Of a stretch of 64,000 nt of DNA, positions 1 through 9,152 are shown piece by piece (the stretch's first letter is position 1; each line of letters opens with the position of its first letter). Location: contig NZ_CANNBM010000003.1 in NCBI RefSeq assembly GCF_947502895.1, positions 186,001-250,000 of the forward strand, given 5' to 3'. Source of the stretch: an uncultured Sulfitobacter sp. (GTDB lineage: Bacteria; Pseudomonadota; Alphaproteobacteria; Rhodobacterales; Rhodobacteraceae). The position numbers and the translations under genes are program-made. Under the pieces are notes generated by a model. That model was not told the DNA's origin. It saw only the letters and a list, made by a program, of their open reading frames with translations, and did no database searches.

Positions 1-189
1 AACGCCTTGCTGGATGGCTCACAATCGGCCTATCGCGATGCCGTTCTACTGAATTCTGCAGCGGCCTTGGTGATTGCCGATGCGGCGCCCGATCTCAAGT
101 CAGGGGTTGAGATGGCACGCGCCAGCATCGATTCTGGTGCTGCGCGGGATAAAATCTCGGCCGTTGCGCGTATTACACAAGACGGCTGA
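1..189 (+). CDS. trpD: Anthranilate phosphoribosyltransferase, C-terminal end (partial)
   Basis: The last 62 residues of a gene that begins before the window. The tail (NSAAALVIADAAPDLKSGVE, then a helix with ARASIDSGAA) matches the end of TrpD, which joins anthranilate and PRPP in the second step of tryptophan synthesis. The assignment is supported by trpC two genes downstream. The TGA stop overlaps the ATG of ung by one base (TGATG), so the two are probably translationally coupled. The active site lies outside the window. Confidence 0.85.
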   Translation, partial: NALLDGSQSAYRDAVLLNSAAALVIADAAPDLKSGVEMARASIDSGAARDKISAVARITQDG

Positions 190-878
190 TGTTCGACCTG
201 AGCCATCTTGGCGCGTGGCGCGATCTGCCGTTCTTCACCACCGTCTTGCCCCAGATTGAGGCTAAACTGGCGCAGGAAACACGCGCCATTCTGCCACCCG
301 CCGCCCATGTGTTTGCTGCCCTCCAGCGGACCCAGCCTGACGACGTGAACGTGGTGATATTCGGCCAAGATCCTTACCCGCAACCCGGCAAGGCCGAAGG
401 CATCGCCTTTTCTATTCCTGATGACTACGCAAAAAGCGCACGCCGCGACAGTCTCGACAATATTCTGGGCGAGTTGCACAGCGATCTGGGCGTGCAACGC
501 CGCAGCACCAGCCTTGCCGACTGGACAGACAAGGGGGTGCTATTGTTCAACTGCCTAGCGCTCACCGTGCCCGAAGGCAAAGCAGGTGGCCACCGCAGCC
601 TCGGCTGGAAGATCCTGACCGACCAGATCATTGCACGGCTTAGCGATCGCCCCCGCGCCTATCTTTTGTGGGGGGGCGATGCCCACAAAGCAGCACAATC
701 GGTAGATGGCACCGTGAACTTCAAACTACAGTCCTCCCACCCCTCACCCTTGGGCTGGAAGAAAACAGGCGCAAACTTTGAACCGTTTCACGGCTCAAAA
801 CCCTTTAGCCGCACCAATGCGTGGTTGCGTAGCACAGGCCATGCGTCCATAAACTGGGGCGATCCGGAGGGGCCATGA
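189..878 (+). CDS. ung: Uracil-DNA glycosylase, family 1
   Basis: A 229-residue base-excision repair enzyme that removes uracil from DNA. All family 1 blocks are visible: GQDPYP at 59-64 with the water-activating Asp61 and Tyr63, LLFN ending at Asn121 (uracil recognition), LLWG near 159-162, and HPSPL from His184 (catalytic loop). The usual His after the Tyr of GQDPYH is Pro64 here. The gene overlaps trpD by one base and trpC by four, so it is co-transcribed inside the tryptophan operon, an unexpected place for a repair gene. No SOS box is seen in front of it. The family call is firm. Confidence 0.93.
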   Translation: MFDLSHLGAWRDLPFFTTVLPQIEAKLAQETRAILPPAAHVFAALQRTQPDDVNVVIFGQDPYPQPGKAEGIAFSIPDDYAKSARRDSLDNILGELHSDLGVQRRSTSLADWTDKGVLLFNCLALTVPEGKAGGHRSLGWKILTDQIIARLSDRPRAYLLWGGDAHKAAQSVDGTVNFKLQSSHPSPLGWKKTGANFEPFHGSKPFSRTNAWLRSTGHASINWGDPEGP

Positions 879-1687
879 CACATACAATCCTAGACAAAAT
901 CAAAGCATATAAACTGGAAGAAATTGCCGCCGACAAAGCCGCAATGCCACTTGCCGACGTTGAGGCAGCCGCCGCAGCAGCGCCGCCTGTGCGCCCATTT
1001 GCCGATGCCTTGCTTACCGCCTCTATTGAAAACTACGGCCTGATCGCAGAGATCAAAAAGGCCAGCCCGTCCAAAGGGTTGATCCGCGAAGACTTCCAGC
1101 CCGCAGCATTGGCCGAGGCCTATGCCGCTGGCGGGGCCACCTGTCTGTCAGTGCTGACCGACACGCCCAGCTTTCAGGGCGCAAAAGAGTTTCTGGTTGA
1201 TGCGCGCGCCGCCTGTGATCTTCCCGTTTTGCGCAAGGATTTCATGTACGACATTTACCAAGTTGCCGAGGCCCGCAGCATGGGGGCCGACTGTATTCTT
1301 ATCATCATGGCCTCTGTCTCGGATGCGCAAGCAGCCGAGCTGGAGGATGCCGCAACACATTACGGCATGGACGCGCTCATTGAGACCCATAGCGCCGAAG
1401 AGCTTGAGCGCGCACTGCAGCTGAAATCCCGCATGATCGGCATCAACAACCGAAATCTCAACACCTTCGAGACATCGCTGGATGTCACCCGCACCCTGTC
1501 CAAACACATTCCAGGTGAGCGGATGATTGTATGTGAAAGCGGGCTCAATACGCCCGAAGACCTAGCCGATATGGCCCGTTATGGTGCGCGTAGTTTCCTG
1601 ATCGGCGAAAGCCTGATGCGGCAGGAAGACGTGGCCGCCGCCACGCGGAACCTGCTGGCCAATCCCCTCCGCGCGGGAGGCATGTAA
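875..1687 (+). CDS. trpC: Indole-3-glycerol phosphate synthase
   Basis: A 270-residue TIM-barrel enzyme that closes the indole ring from carboxyphenylamino-deoxyribulose phosphate in tryptophan synthesis. Visible family motifs are EIKKASPSKG (first catalytic Lys), LRKDF, IGINNRNL and CESG near the phosphate site. It is a free-standing TrpC, not fused to TrpF. The start overlaps ung by ATGA and the stop overlaps moaC by TAATG, so translation is probably coupled along the whole operon. Confidence 0.97.
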   Translation: MTHTILDKIKAYKLEEIAADKAAMPLADVEAAAAAAPPVRPFADALLTASIENYGLIAEIKKASPSKGLIREDFQPAALAEAYAAGGATCLSVLTDTPSFQGAKEFLVDARAACDLPVLRKDFMYDIYQVAEARSMGADCILIIMASVSDAQAAELEDAATHYGMDALIETHSAEELERALQLKSRMIGINNRNLNTFETSLDVTRTLSKHIPGERMIVCESGLNTPEDLADMARYGARSFLIGESLMRQEDVAAATRNLLANPLRAGGM

Positions 1688-2160
1688 TGGCCCTGACCCA
1701 TTTCGACGGTGACGGTCATGCGCATATGGTTGATGTCTCGGAAAAGGCCGTGACGTCGCGTATTGCAACAGCCGAAAATCACATCAAGATGATGCGGGAA
1801 ACCTTTGATATTATTACTGAAGGTCGCGCAAAAAAGGGCGATGTCCTAGGTGTGGCGCGGCTTGCTGGTATCATGGCTGCAAAAAAGACGTCTGATCTGA
1901 TCCCCTTATGTCACCCTTTGCCGATCACTTCCGTATCGGTTGATCTGGTACCCGATGCCGATCTGCCCGGTATCCGCATAACCGCAACGGTGAAAACCAC
2001 GGGCCAGACAGGTGTCGAGATGGAGGCGTTGACCGCCGCGTCCGTAGCAGCACTTACCGTATATGACATGAGCAAGGCAGTCGATAAAACGATGGAAATC
2101 TGCGGCCTGCGGGTCACTCTTAAGGATGGCGGTAAATCAGGCCGCCACACCGCGCCTTGA
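1687..2160 (+). CDS. moaC: Cyclic pyranopterin monophosphate synthase
   Basis: A 157-residue enzyme of molybdenum cofactor synthesis that completes cyclic pyranopterin monophosphate together with MoaA. LIPLCHPLP and the downstream GVEMEALTAAS segment are MoaC signatures, and the active-site lysine lies in the YDMSKAVDK segment. The length is normal. It sits directly between trpC and moeA with one-base and four-base overlaps. Confidence 0.97.
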   Translation: MALTHFDGDGHAHMVDVSEKAVTSRIATAENHIKMMRETFDIITEGRAKKGDVLGVARLAGIMAAKKTSDLIPLCHPLPITSVSVDLVPDADLPGIRITATVKTTGQTGVEMEALTAASVAALTVYDMSKAVDKTMEICGLRVTLKDGGKSGRHTAP

Positions 2161-3329
2161 TACCCGTCGCCGACGCGCTGGCGCATCTGTTTGCACTGAC
2201 CCGACCACTGGAGATTGAGCAGGTGCCCCTGCGCGCCGCCGCTGGCCGCGTATTGGCCACCAATGCCATCGCACAGCGCACCCAGCCGCCCTTCGCCGCC
2301 TCTTCTATGGATGGATACGCCCTGTGCCGCGCCGAAGTCGAGCCTGATGCGATGTTCAAGGTTGTTGGCGAAGCAGCAGCAGGACACCGCTATCAGGGCG
2401 ATTTGCATGCAGGTCAGGCAGTACGCATTTTCACAGGTGCGCCCGTTCCCGCGGGTGCGGACTTTGTTGTGATCCAAGAAGATGTTACACGGCGCGGTGA
2501 TCTGATTACACTGGGCCATTCCATCGGCGACAAGGACAACATCCGGCCCGCTGGCGGTGATTTTTCCGAAGGCAGCACTCTGTCTGCGCCACGCCGCTTG
2601 CGGCCTGCAGACATCGCCTTACTTGCCTCCATGAACGTCGCGCAGGTCGCAGTGTACCGCAAACCTGTTGTTGCAATCCTCGCTACAGGGGATGAATTGG
2701 TCCAGCCAGGCGAAGTGCCAGGCCCCGACCAGATTATCGCCTCCAACACCTATGGCCTTGCTGCCCAGGTAGAAGCCTTGGGCGCAACTGCGCGAATGAT
2801 GCCTATCGCGGGCGATACAGAAGCCTCCCTGCGACGCAGCTTCGAGCTTTCCCATGATGCTGACTTGATCGTCACAATTGGCGGTGCATCTGTTGGCGAT
2901 CATGATCTGGTCGCCCCTGTCGCTGCCGCCATGGGCATGGATCAGTCATTCTACAAAGTGGCGATGCGGCCGGGAAAACCCCTGATGGCTGGCACATTGG
3001 GCGGGGCTGCAATGATCGGGCTGCCTGGCAACCCTGTATCGGCCATGGTGTGTGGAACGGTCTTTGTCGCGCCAATGATCCGCGCCATGTTGGGACTTGG
3101 GCGCTTTGCTGCGCCACGCCGCGTAATCGCCCTTGGTCGGGACATGCCTGCAAACGGGCCGCGCGAACACTATATGCGCGCCGTGATCAAAGATGGCACC
3201 GCGATGCCAGAGCAACGGCAAGACAGCTCTCTTTTAACGGTTCTGGCCACTGCAGATGCACTTCTGGTACGTCCTCCGAATGATCCAGCACGGAACGCGG
3301 GCGATACTGTCGAGATTATCGATATCTGA
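2157..3329 (+). CDS. moeA: Molybdopterin molybdenumtransferase
   Basis: A 390-residue protein that inserts molybdate into adenylylated molybdopterin. Motifs seen: SSMDGYA in domain I, FTGAPVPAGAD, LATGDEL, the GGASVGDHD nucleotide/metal loop, and MRPGKPLM. The start is TTG at 2157, read from the TTGA overlap with the moaC stop. No ATG near it keeps the conserved N-terminus, so the rare start is likely real. It is the last gene of the trp-moa operon; 66 bases separate it from lexA, which has its own promoter. Confidence 0.95.
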   Translation: MIPVADALAHLFALTRPLEIEQVPLRAAAGRVLATNAIAQRTQPPFAASSMDGYALCRAEVEPDAMFKVVGEAAAGHRYQGDLHAGQAVRIFTGAPVPAGADFVVIQEDVTRRGDLITLGHSIGDKDNIRPAGGDFSEGSTLSAPRRLRPADIALLASMNVAQVAVYRKPVVAILATGDELVQPGEVPGPDQIIASNTYGLAAQVEALGATARMMPIAGDTEASLRRSFELSHDADLIVTIGGASVGDHDLVAPVAAAMGMDQSFYKVAMRPGKPLMAGTLGGAAMIGLPGNPVSAMVCGTVFVAPMIRAMLGLGRFAAPRRVIALGRDMPANGPREHYMRAVIKDGTAMPEQRQDSSLLTVLATADALLVRPPNDPARNAGDTVEIIDI

Positions 3330-3334
3330 ACAGG

Positions 3335-3363
3335 TTGACACAAAACAAGAACGTCCCTAGAAC
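3335..3363 (+). promoter_or_regulatory. lexA promoter with overlapping LexA (SOS) box
   Basis: A -35 TTGACA at 3335-3340 and a -10-like TAGAAC at 3358-3363 are spaced by 17 bases. A direct repeat GAAC-N7-GAAC (3349-3352 and 3360-3363) lies across the spacer and -10. On the other strand this reads GTTC-N7-GTTC, the known alphaproteobacterial LexA operator. LexA bound here should block polymerase, giving autoregulation of lexA. Confidence 0.85.
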
Positions 3364-3395
3364 AAAATGAGATAAACAGGGATGAGGACCGTTCA

Positions 3396-4088
3396 GTGCT
3401 GACCAAAAAACAACTCGACCTCTTGGCATTTATCCACAAGCGGGTGCAGCGCGACGGTGTGCCGCCCAGCTTTGACGAGATGAAAGAAGCGCTTGATCTG
3501 CGCTCCAAATCTGGCATCCACCGCCTGATCACCGCATTGGAGGAGCGCGGCTTTATCCGCCGCCTTGCCCATCGCGCCCGCGCCATCGAAGTGGTCAAAC
3601 TGCCCGATAGCATGACAGGTGCTGGGTTTTCACCGCGCGTGATTGATGGCGATCTGCCTGATGCGCCTCCGCCCGCCGCGGCCCTGCCCGTCACCACGAT
3701 CGAAGCGACCGAACTGCCCGTTATGGGAAAAATTGCCGCTGGTGTGCCGATTGAGGCGATCAATCAACGCTCGCACGGGGTGACTGTGCCGAATGCAATG
3801 CTGTCGGGTGCGGGTGCGCATTACGCGCTGGAGGTCAAAGGCGACTCGATGATCGAGGCTGGCATCAATGACGGTGATGTTGTTGTGATCCGTGAAACAA
3901 GCGTGGCCGATGACGGTGATATCGTTGTGGCCTTGGTCGAAGACCATGAAGCAACGCTGAAGCGGTTCAAACGCAAAGGTGCTGCCATCGCACTTGAGGC
4001 GGCAAATCCGGCCTATGAAACACGCGTTTTTCCAGCAGATCAGGTCAAGGTGCAAGGCCGCCTCGTCGGGCTGATCCGCTCTTACTGA
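3396..4088 (+). CDS. lexA: LexA repressor
   Basis: A 230-residue SOS repressor and self-cleaving protease. The winged-helix DNA-binding part is residues 1-65. The Ala115-Gly116 cleavage bond (KIAAG) is intact, as are Ser151 (GDSM) and Lys189 (ATLKR) of the catalytic dyad. A proline and alanine rich linker lies near 85-98. The start is GTG at 3396, and GATGAGGA just upstream can act as a ribosome binding site. The operator in its own promoter fits autoregulation. Confidence 0.97.
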   Translation: MLTKKQLDLLAFIHKRVQRDGVPPSFDEMKEALDLRSKSGIHRLITALEERGFIRRLAHRARAIEVVKLPDSMTGAGFSPRVIDGDLPDAPPPAAALPVTTIEATELPVMGKIAAGVPIEAINQRSHGVTVPNAMLSGAGAHYALEVKGDSMIEAGINDGDVVVIRETSVADDGDIVVALVEDHEATLKRFKRKGAAIALEAANPAYETRVFPADQVKVQGRLVGLIRSY

Positions 4089-4094
4089 ACTGCG

Positions 4095-6152
4095 TCAATT
4101 CTTGGTCCGCTGCGCTTGCCTTTTGTCATCGCGCGGCGGATCTGCCTTGGGCCAATGGGTCCACAGCCTGTCCCCCGTGGCGTCGCGCGCCGTCACCAGC
4201 TTGACGCGTCCGCTGCCTTCCTGCCAGTAGGCCAACGCCCCCGTTTGGCGCAGGCTATCAGGGTCATGGACAGCACAGGGCCATTTTTCATGCTCAAGCA
4301 CAACCGAGCTGACGACAATCTGACCCTTCTCACAGCCATCAAAAGCCGCCGCAGCGCGTTTGCCGGACAAATGGATAACTCGGCCCTCAGGCGACCAGAG
4401 GGCGCCTGCTAAATACTGGTCATTTCCGTCCCCGTCGTTCTCCAGCCAGTTGCGCGCAGCAAATCCGGCGCCACGCTGTTTGCTTAGAGCGCGCCCTTCG
4501 TCTGTCATAACACCCACCAGCGTTCCCGTATCAGAGATCAATACATCCGGTCTTGTTGTACCAGACCAAATTACAAAGGATGCTGCCATGGCCACCGCCC
4601 CGCCCCAGCGCAATGGGCCCCGCCATAGGATGAGCATGATAAACCCCAGTGCCAGAAGCGGCAGCACCCATCCGCCCGGCCCTACGACGTATGTTCGCGC
4701 TTGGGGCAGATGGGCTATGAAATCAGCAACTGTCAGAATCCAGCGCACCCCAAGGCTCATCCCCCACAGGCCGACAAACTCCAGCCCTATTGGGGCAAGG
4801 ACCACCGCGACCACCGCCGCAGGAATAACAAGCACGCCCATCAACGGCACCGAGGCCAGATTGGCCAGCAGCCCGTATTGTGCGATCGCGTTGAAGTGTG
4901 CGGCAGCCACTGGTGCTGTTGCAAAGCCGGCGACCGCAGAAGAAATCACCACAGCACTGACAGGCTTCAACCAGTTCGGGCCCATAGGCACCTGCCCGTC
5001 CCTGATCCAGCCAAAGACCGCCACCAGCGCCGTGGTCGCTGCAAACGACATCTGAAAGCCTGGCCCCATCAATGCTTCGGGCCGCATGACCAGCACAATG
5101 GTGGCCGCAATGGCCACACCGCGCAGGCTGATCGCGCGCCGCCCGATCATCAATGCACAAAGCGCCACTGCGACCATGACAAATGCCCGTTGGGTGGCCA
5201 CATTGCCACCAGACAGCGCCAGATACCCCGCCGCCGCAACCAGCGCGCCCGCAGCTGCAATGCTGCGTGCAGGTACCCGCAGCACCAGCGGCGGCACCAG
5301 CGCAAAGGCCAGCCTGAGCGCGGCGAACACCACTCCGGACATAAGACCCATATGCAGTCCTGAAATCGCCAGCAGATGCGCCAGATTGCTTGCGCGCAGA
5401 TTATCCAGTGCCGCTTGGCTGATGGCGGACCGGTCGCCAGTGGTGATCGCCGCCGAAAACCCGCCAATGTCTCCACGCAATACCTCTTGAATCCGCTCGG
5501 ATGCGGCCATGCGAATACGAAACACGCCTAAACCGCCATCAGGTTCGGACACGCCCATCAGCGGTGTACGGGCATAGCCGACGGCGCCAAGACGGACAAA
5601 CCAAGCGTGACGTTGGAAATCAAAACCTCCCGGCTCAACCGGGCCAGAAGGCGCGGAGAGATGGCCCGTGATCATCACCCGCAGCCCTGGTTCGGCGGCA
5701 ATATCAACACTGCGGTCCCCATGCAGCGACAGGCGTACGCGGTGTGGTGTGCGTGACGGCGGCACGCGGTCCAGTTTTACACGGTCCAGCGTGAGGCGTA
5801 GTGCGTCGGACTGACTGCGATCAATGGCAACGATCCGTCCCTCTACCGCTCCGTAATAGCGAAAGTCCAGCACAGGCCCCGCTACAGAATGGGCCCGCGC
5901 GGATGCCAGAAGAAATCCTGCCGCAACCAAGACGATTGCAACGGCAAAGGGCCGCAGGGATTCTGGCAATGCTCTGGCAAGAAGAGCGCAGAGTAACGCG
6001 CCCCCTGCGATCAATCCCAGCACAAGCGCCGAAGGCTCCCAAGCAAGATGAAAATACCATCCGATGCCAGCGGCAAGACATACAGGCACCCAGCCAAACA
6101 GCGCGCCACGCTGCGCGCGGATCATTTCCGCAAAGGCAACGCCTGCGCCCAT
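4095..6152 (-). CDS. comEC: ComEC/Rec2 family DNA uptake membrane protein
   Basis: A large polytopic membrane protein of the ComEC/Rec2 family, which forms the inner-membrane channel for single-stranded DNA in transformation. The N-terminal soluble part (DUF4131-like, with VEGRIVAID) is followed by the competence domain with LRASNLAHLLAISGLHMGLM and many membrane helices. The C-terminal part lacks the DVGQGDA and HxHxDH motifs of the metallohydrolase domain seen in long homologues. I start at ATG 6152, preceded by GGGGGC; a TTG at 6191 in the same frame would add 13 residues. Divergent from gltX. Confidence 0.85.
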   Translation of the reverse strand: MGAGVAFAEMIRAQRGALFGWVPVCLAAGIGWYFHLAWEPSALVLGLIAGGALLCALLARALPESLRPFAVAIVLVAAGFLLASARAHSVAGPVLDFRYYGAVEGRIVAIDRSQSDALRLTLDRVKLDRVPPSRTPHRVRLSLHGDRSVDIAAEPGLRVMITGHLSAPSGPVEPGGFDFQRHAWFVRLGAVGYARTPLMGVSEPDGGLGVFRIRMAASERIQEVLRGDIGGFSAAITTGDRSAISQAALDNLRASNLAHLLAISGLHMGLMSGVVFAALRLAFALVPPLVLRVPARSIAAAGALVAAAGYLALSGGNVATQRAFVMVAVALCALMIGRRAISLRGVAIAATIVLVMRPEALMGPGFQMSFAATTALVAVFGWIRDGQVPMGPNWLKPVSAVVISSAVAGFATAPVAAAHFNAIAQYGLLANLASVPLMGVLVIPAAVVAVVLAPIGLEFVGLWGMSLGVRWILTVADFIAHLPQARTYVVGPGGWVLPLLALGFIMLILWRGPLRWGGAVAMAASFVIWSGTTRPDVLISDTGTLVGVMTDEGRALSKQRGAGFAARNWLENDGDGNDQYLAGALWSPEGRVIHLSGKRAAAAFDGCEKGQIVVSSVVLEHEKWPCAVHDPDSLRQTGALAYWQEGSGRVKLVTARDATGDRLWTHWPKADPPRDDKRQAQRTKN

Positions 6153-6207
6153 TGCTTGCCCCCGTTCGCTGCACTGGATAGATAGTGCCAAACCATAGGC
6201 TGCTGGT

Positions 6208-6225
6208 GGTTACCAAATGGTAAAC
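6208..6225. promoter_or_regulatory. Inverted repeat between comEC and gltX
   Basis: GGTTACC-AAAT-GGTAAAC, arms matching at six of seven positions, in the 128-base divergent gap. It could be an operator acting on either gene, but nothing identifies the protein that would bind it. Confidence 0.25.
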
Positions 6226-6280
6226 GTGACCGAAGTGTTAACGCCCGCACCTTGCCATCTCGCCCCCGAAAGGACTTTTT

Positions 6281-7681
6281 ATGTGCTCTGACATCGTCAC
6301 CCGCTTCGCCCCCTCGCCTACGGGTTTCCTGCACATCGGGGGTGCGCGCACAGCATTGTTCAATTGGCTCTATGCTCGTGGTCGGGGCGGCAAATTTTTG
6401 CTGCGGATCGAGGATACAGACCGCGCCCGCTCCACCCCCGAGGCGACGGCCGCGATTCTGCAAGGTATGGCATGGCTGGGGTTGGACCATGACGGCGAAG
6501 TGGTCAGCCAGCATGAAATGGCCCCGCGCCACGCTGAAGTAGCGCATGAATTGCTCGCCAAAGGTGCCGCTTTCAAATGTTTCGCCACCCAAGAGGAAAT
6601 CGAAGCATTCCGTGAGGCCGCCCGCGCCGAAGGGCGTAGCACGCTCTACCGATCGCCATGGCGTGACGCGGACCCTACCAGCCATCCTGACGCGCCATTT
6701 GTGATCCGGATCAAGGCACCTGACAGTGGACAAACCGTGATCCACGATACCGTTCAGGGTGATGTTACGATTGATAATGCCCAGTTGGACGACATGATCT
6801 TGCTCCGCTCGGACGGCTCACCCGTTTATATGCTGGCGGTGGTGGTGGATGACCACGATATGGGCGTGACCCATGTTATTCGCGGTGACGATCATCTCAA
6901 CAACGCCGCGCGTCAGATGATGATCTACCACGGCATGGGCTGGGACGTTCCTGTCTGGTCCCATATCCCGCTGATCCACGGCAGCGACGGCAAAAAGCTC
7001 AGCAAGCGCCATGGCGCATTGGGCGCGCAGGAGTATCAGGCCATGGGCTATCCCGCCGCTGGCATGCGCAACTATCTGGCCCGTCTGGGGTGGAGCCACG
7101 GAGACGACGAATTTTTCACTGATGAACAAGCGAAAGAGTGGTTCGACATCGACGGTATCCGCAAAAGCCCTGCTCAGTTTGACCTTAAGAAACTGGAGAA
7201 TATCTGTGGCCAGCATATCGCGGTCGCTGATGATGCCGCATTGCGGCACGAGACAGAGAGCTATCTGGCCGCTGCGGGTCAACCCGCCCTAACGTCACAA
7301 CAGTCAGAGGGTTTTGAGCGGGCGATGTACTGCCTGAAAGAACGCGCGAAAACACTTCCGGAACTCATTGAAAAAGGTCACTTTATCCTAACATCCCGCC
7401 CTCTGGAGGTTGATGATAAAGCCGCAAAGCATCTCGATACGGTATCCCGTGGTATACTGACTGAATTGACGCCGCAGCTGCAAGATGTTAGCTGGGACCG
7501 TGAAACGCTCGAAGAGGTTCTGAACGGTTTTGCTGCCGCGCATGATACCAAATTCGGCAAGCTGGCAGGGCCGCTGCGCGCAGCCCTTGCAGGGCGCGCC
7601 GTGACACCTTCGGTTTTCGATATGATGCTGGTGCTTGGCCGTGAGGAAACGATGGCCCGCCTGACCGATGCAGCATCCTGA
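6281..7681 (+). CDS. gltX: Glutamate--tRNA ligase
   Basis: A 466-residue class I aminoacyl-tRNA synthetase. The ATP-binding HIGH-type motif is HIGG at 18-21 (normal for GltX) and the KMSKS-type motif is KLSKR near residue 238. The anticodon-binding region follows. Alphaproteobacteria often carry two GltX-like genes, so the tRNA range (Glu only or Glu and Gln) cannot be told from this sequence. A six-base hairpin (7682-7687 with 7694-7699) directly follows the stop but has no T-run. Confidence 0.95.
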   Translation: MCSDIVTRFAPSPTGFLHIGGARTALFNWLYARGRGGKFLLRIEDTDRARSTPEATAAILQGMAWLGLDHDGEVVSQHEMAPRHAEVAHELLAKGAAFKCFATQEEIEAFREAARAEGRSTLYRSPWRDADPTSHPDAPFVIRIKAPDSGQTVIHDTVQGDVTIDNAQLDDMILLRSDGSPVYMLAVVVDDHDMGVTHVIRGDDHLNNAARQMMIYHGMGWDVPVWSHIPLIHGSDGKKLSKRHGALGAQEYQAMGYPAAGMRNYLARLGWSHGDDEFFTDEQAKEWFDIDGIRKSPAQFDLKKLENICGQHIAVADDAALRHETESYLAAAGQPALTSQQSEGFERAMYCLKERAKTLPELIEKGHFILTSRPLEVDDKAAKHLDTVSRGILTELTPQLQDVSWDRETLEEVLNGFAAAHDTKFGKLAGPLRAALAGRAVTPSVFDMMLVLGREETMARLTDAAS

Positions 7682-7799
7682 GACAGACGTAAATCTGTCA
7701 TTAAGGATGTACTAGTTAAGAGAGACAAGGATGTGCGGGCAACGGCCCGTACAGACCCGGGGCGCAAAGCACCCGCAGCCAACCTAGAAGGGGACATTC

Positions 7800-9095
7800 A
7801 TGGCCGAGAGTACCAAATCAGCGACGCTCACTGTTGGAGATAAAACAATCGAGCTTCCGATGTTTTCACCGACCTCGGGCCCTGATGTTATCGACATCCG
7901 CAAGCTCTATGGCCAAGCGGGTGTGTTCACCTATGATCCCGGGTTTACCTCGACCGCGTCTTGCGACAGCACAATCACCTTTATCGACGGCGACGAGGGT
8001 ATCCTGACACACCGTGGCTATCCTATCGGCGAGCTGGCAGAGAAATCCCATTATCTCGAAGTCTGTTATCTGCTGCTTTATGGTGAACTGCCCTCCCCCG
8101 CGGAATTGGAAGATTTCGAGCACCGCGTGACAAACCACACCATGCTGCACGAGCAGATGATGAACTTTTTCCGTGGCTTTCGCCGTGATGCGCACCCGAT
8201 GGCCGTTATGGTCGGCGTGGTTGGCGCGATGTCGGCGTTCTACCACGACTCGACGGATATCAATGATGAGTGGCAGCGTGAGGTCGCCTCGATCCGTCTG
8301 ATCGCCAAAATGCCGACCATTGCTGCGATGGCCTATAAATACACCATCGGTCAGCCTTTCGTGTATCCACGCAATGATCTGGACTATGCGTCAAACTTCC
8401 TGCGTATGTGTTTTGCCGTACCTGCCGAGGACTATGTCGTTGATCCGATCCTCAGCCGCGCGATGGACCGCATTTTTACCCTACATGCAGATCACGAGCA
8501 GAACGCCTCCACCTCGACCGTGCGATTGGCGTCCTCTTCTGGCGCGAACCCGTTTGCCTGTATTGCGGCTGGTATTGCCTGCCTTTGGGGCCCTGCGCAC
8601 GGTGGTGCAAACCAGGCCTGTCTGGAAATGCTCAAAGAGATCGGTACGCCTGACCGCATCCCCGAATTTATCGCCCGCGCCAAGGACAAGGACGATCCGT
8701 TCCGCCTGATGGGTTTCGGCCACCGCGTTTACAAAAACTTTGATCCACGCGCCACGGTGATGAAACAATCCGCTGACGAAGTGCTGGAACTGATGGGTGT
8801 CGAAAACAACCCGATCCTACAGGTTGCCAAAGAGCTGGAAAAACAGGCGTTGGAAGATCCGTATTTCGCTGAGAAGAAACTCTTCCCGAATGTGGATTTC
8901 TACTCTGGCATCATTCTTGAAGCGATGGGCTTTCCCACTTCAATGTTCACACCGATCTTTGCGCTGGCACGGACCGTTGGCTGGATTTCCCAGTGGAAAG
9001 AACAGCTCAATGACCCACAGCTGAAAATTGGCCGTCCGCGCCAGCTTTATCAGGGCGAGGATGTGCGCGCCTACACCGATATCGAAAAACGCTAA
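7800..9095 (+). CDS. gltA: Citrate synthase
   Basis: A 431-residue type I hexameric-family citrate synthase that condenses oxaloacetate and acetyl-CoA to start the TCA cycle. The catalytic His is in the HEQNASTSTVR segment, the second His in GFGHRVYKN and the catalytic Asp in FPNVDFYSG. The start has a good ribosome binding site (AGAAGGGG) eight bases upstream. A strong terminator follows. The 118 bases between gltX and gltA allow a separate promoter. Confidence 0.98.
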   Translation: MAESTKSATLTVGDKTIELPMFSPTSGPDVIDIRKLYGQAGVFTYDPGFTSTASCDSTITFIDGDEGILTHRGYPIGELAEKSHYLEVCYLLLYGELPSPAELEDFEHRVTNHTMLHEQMMNFFRGFRRDAHPMAVMVGVVGAMSAFYHDSTDINDEWQREVASIRLIAKMPTIAAMAYKYTIGQPFVYPRNDLDYASNFLRMCFAVPAEDYVVDPILSRAMDRIFTLHADHEQNASTSTVRLASSSGANPFACIAAGIACLWGPAHGGANQACLEMLKEIGTPDRIPEFIARAKDKDDPFRLMGFGHRVYKNFDPRATVMKQSADEVLELMGVENNPILQVAKELEKQALEDPYFAEKKLFPNVDFYSGIILEAMGFPTSMFTPIFALARTVGWISQWKEQLNDPQLKIGRPRQLYQGEDVRAYTDIEKR

Positions 9096-9115
9096 CGCAC
9101 TCTGCGGCAGCTATC

Positions 9116-9152
9116 AGCCTCCGTGCGCAAATCGCGTGCGGGGGCTTTTTTT
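9116..9152 (+). terminator. Rho-independent terminator after gltA
   Basis: A 13-base stem (9116-9128 with 9134-9146, three G-U wobbles) closes a five-base loop and runs into seven Ts at 9146-9152. It lies 20 bases after the gltA stop. Confidence 0.85.
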
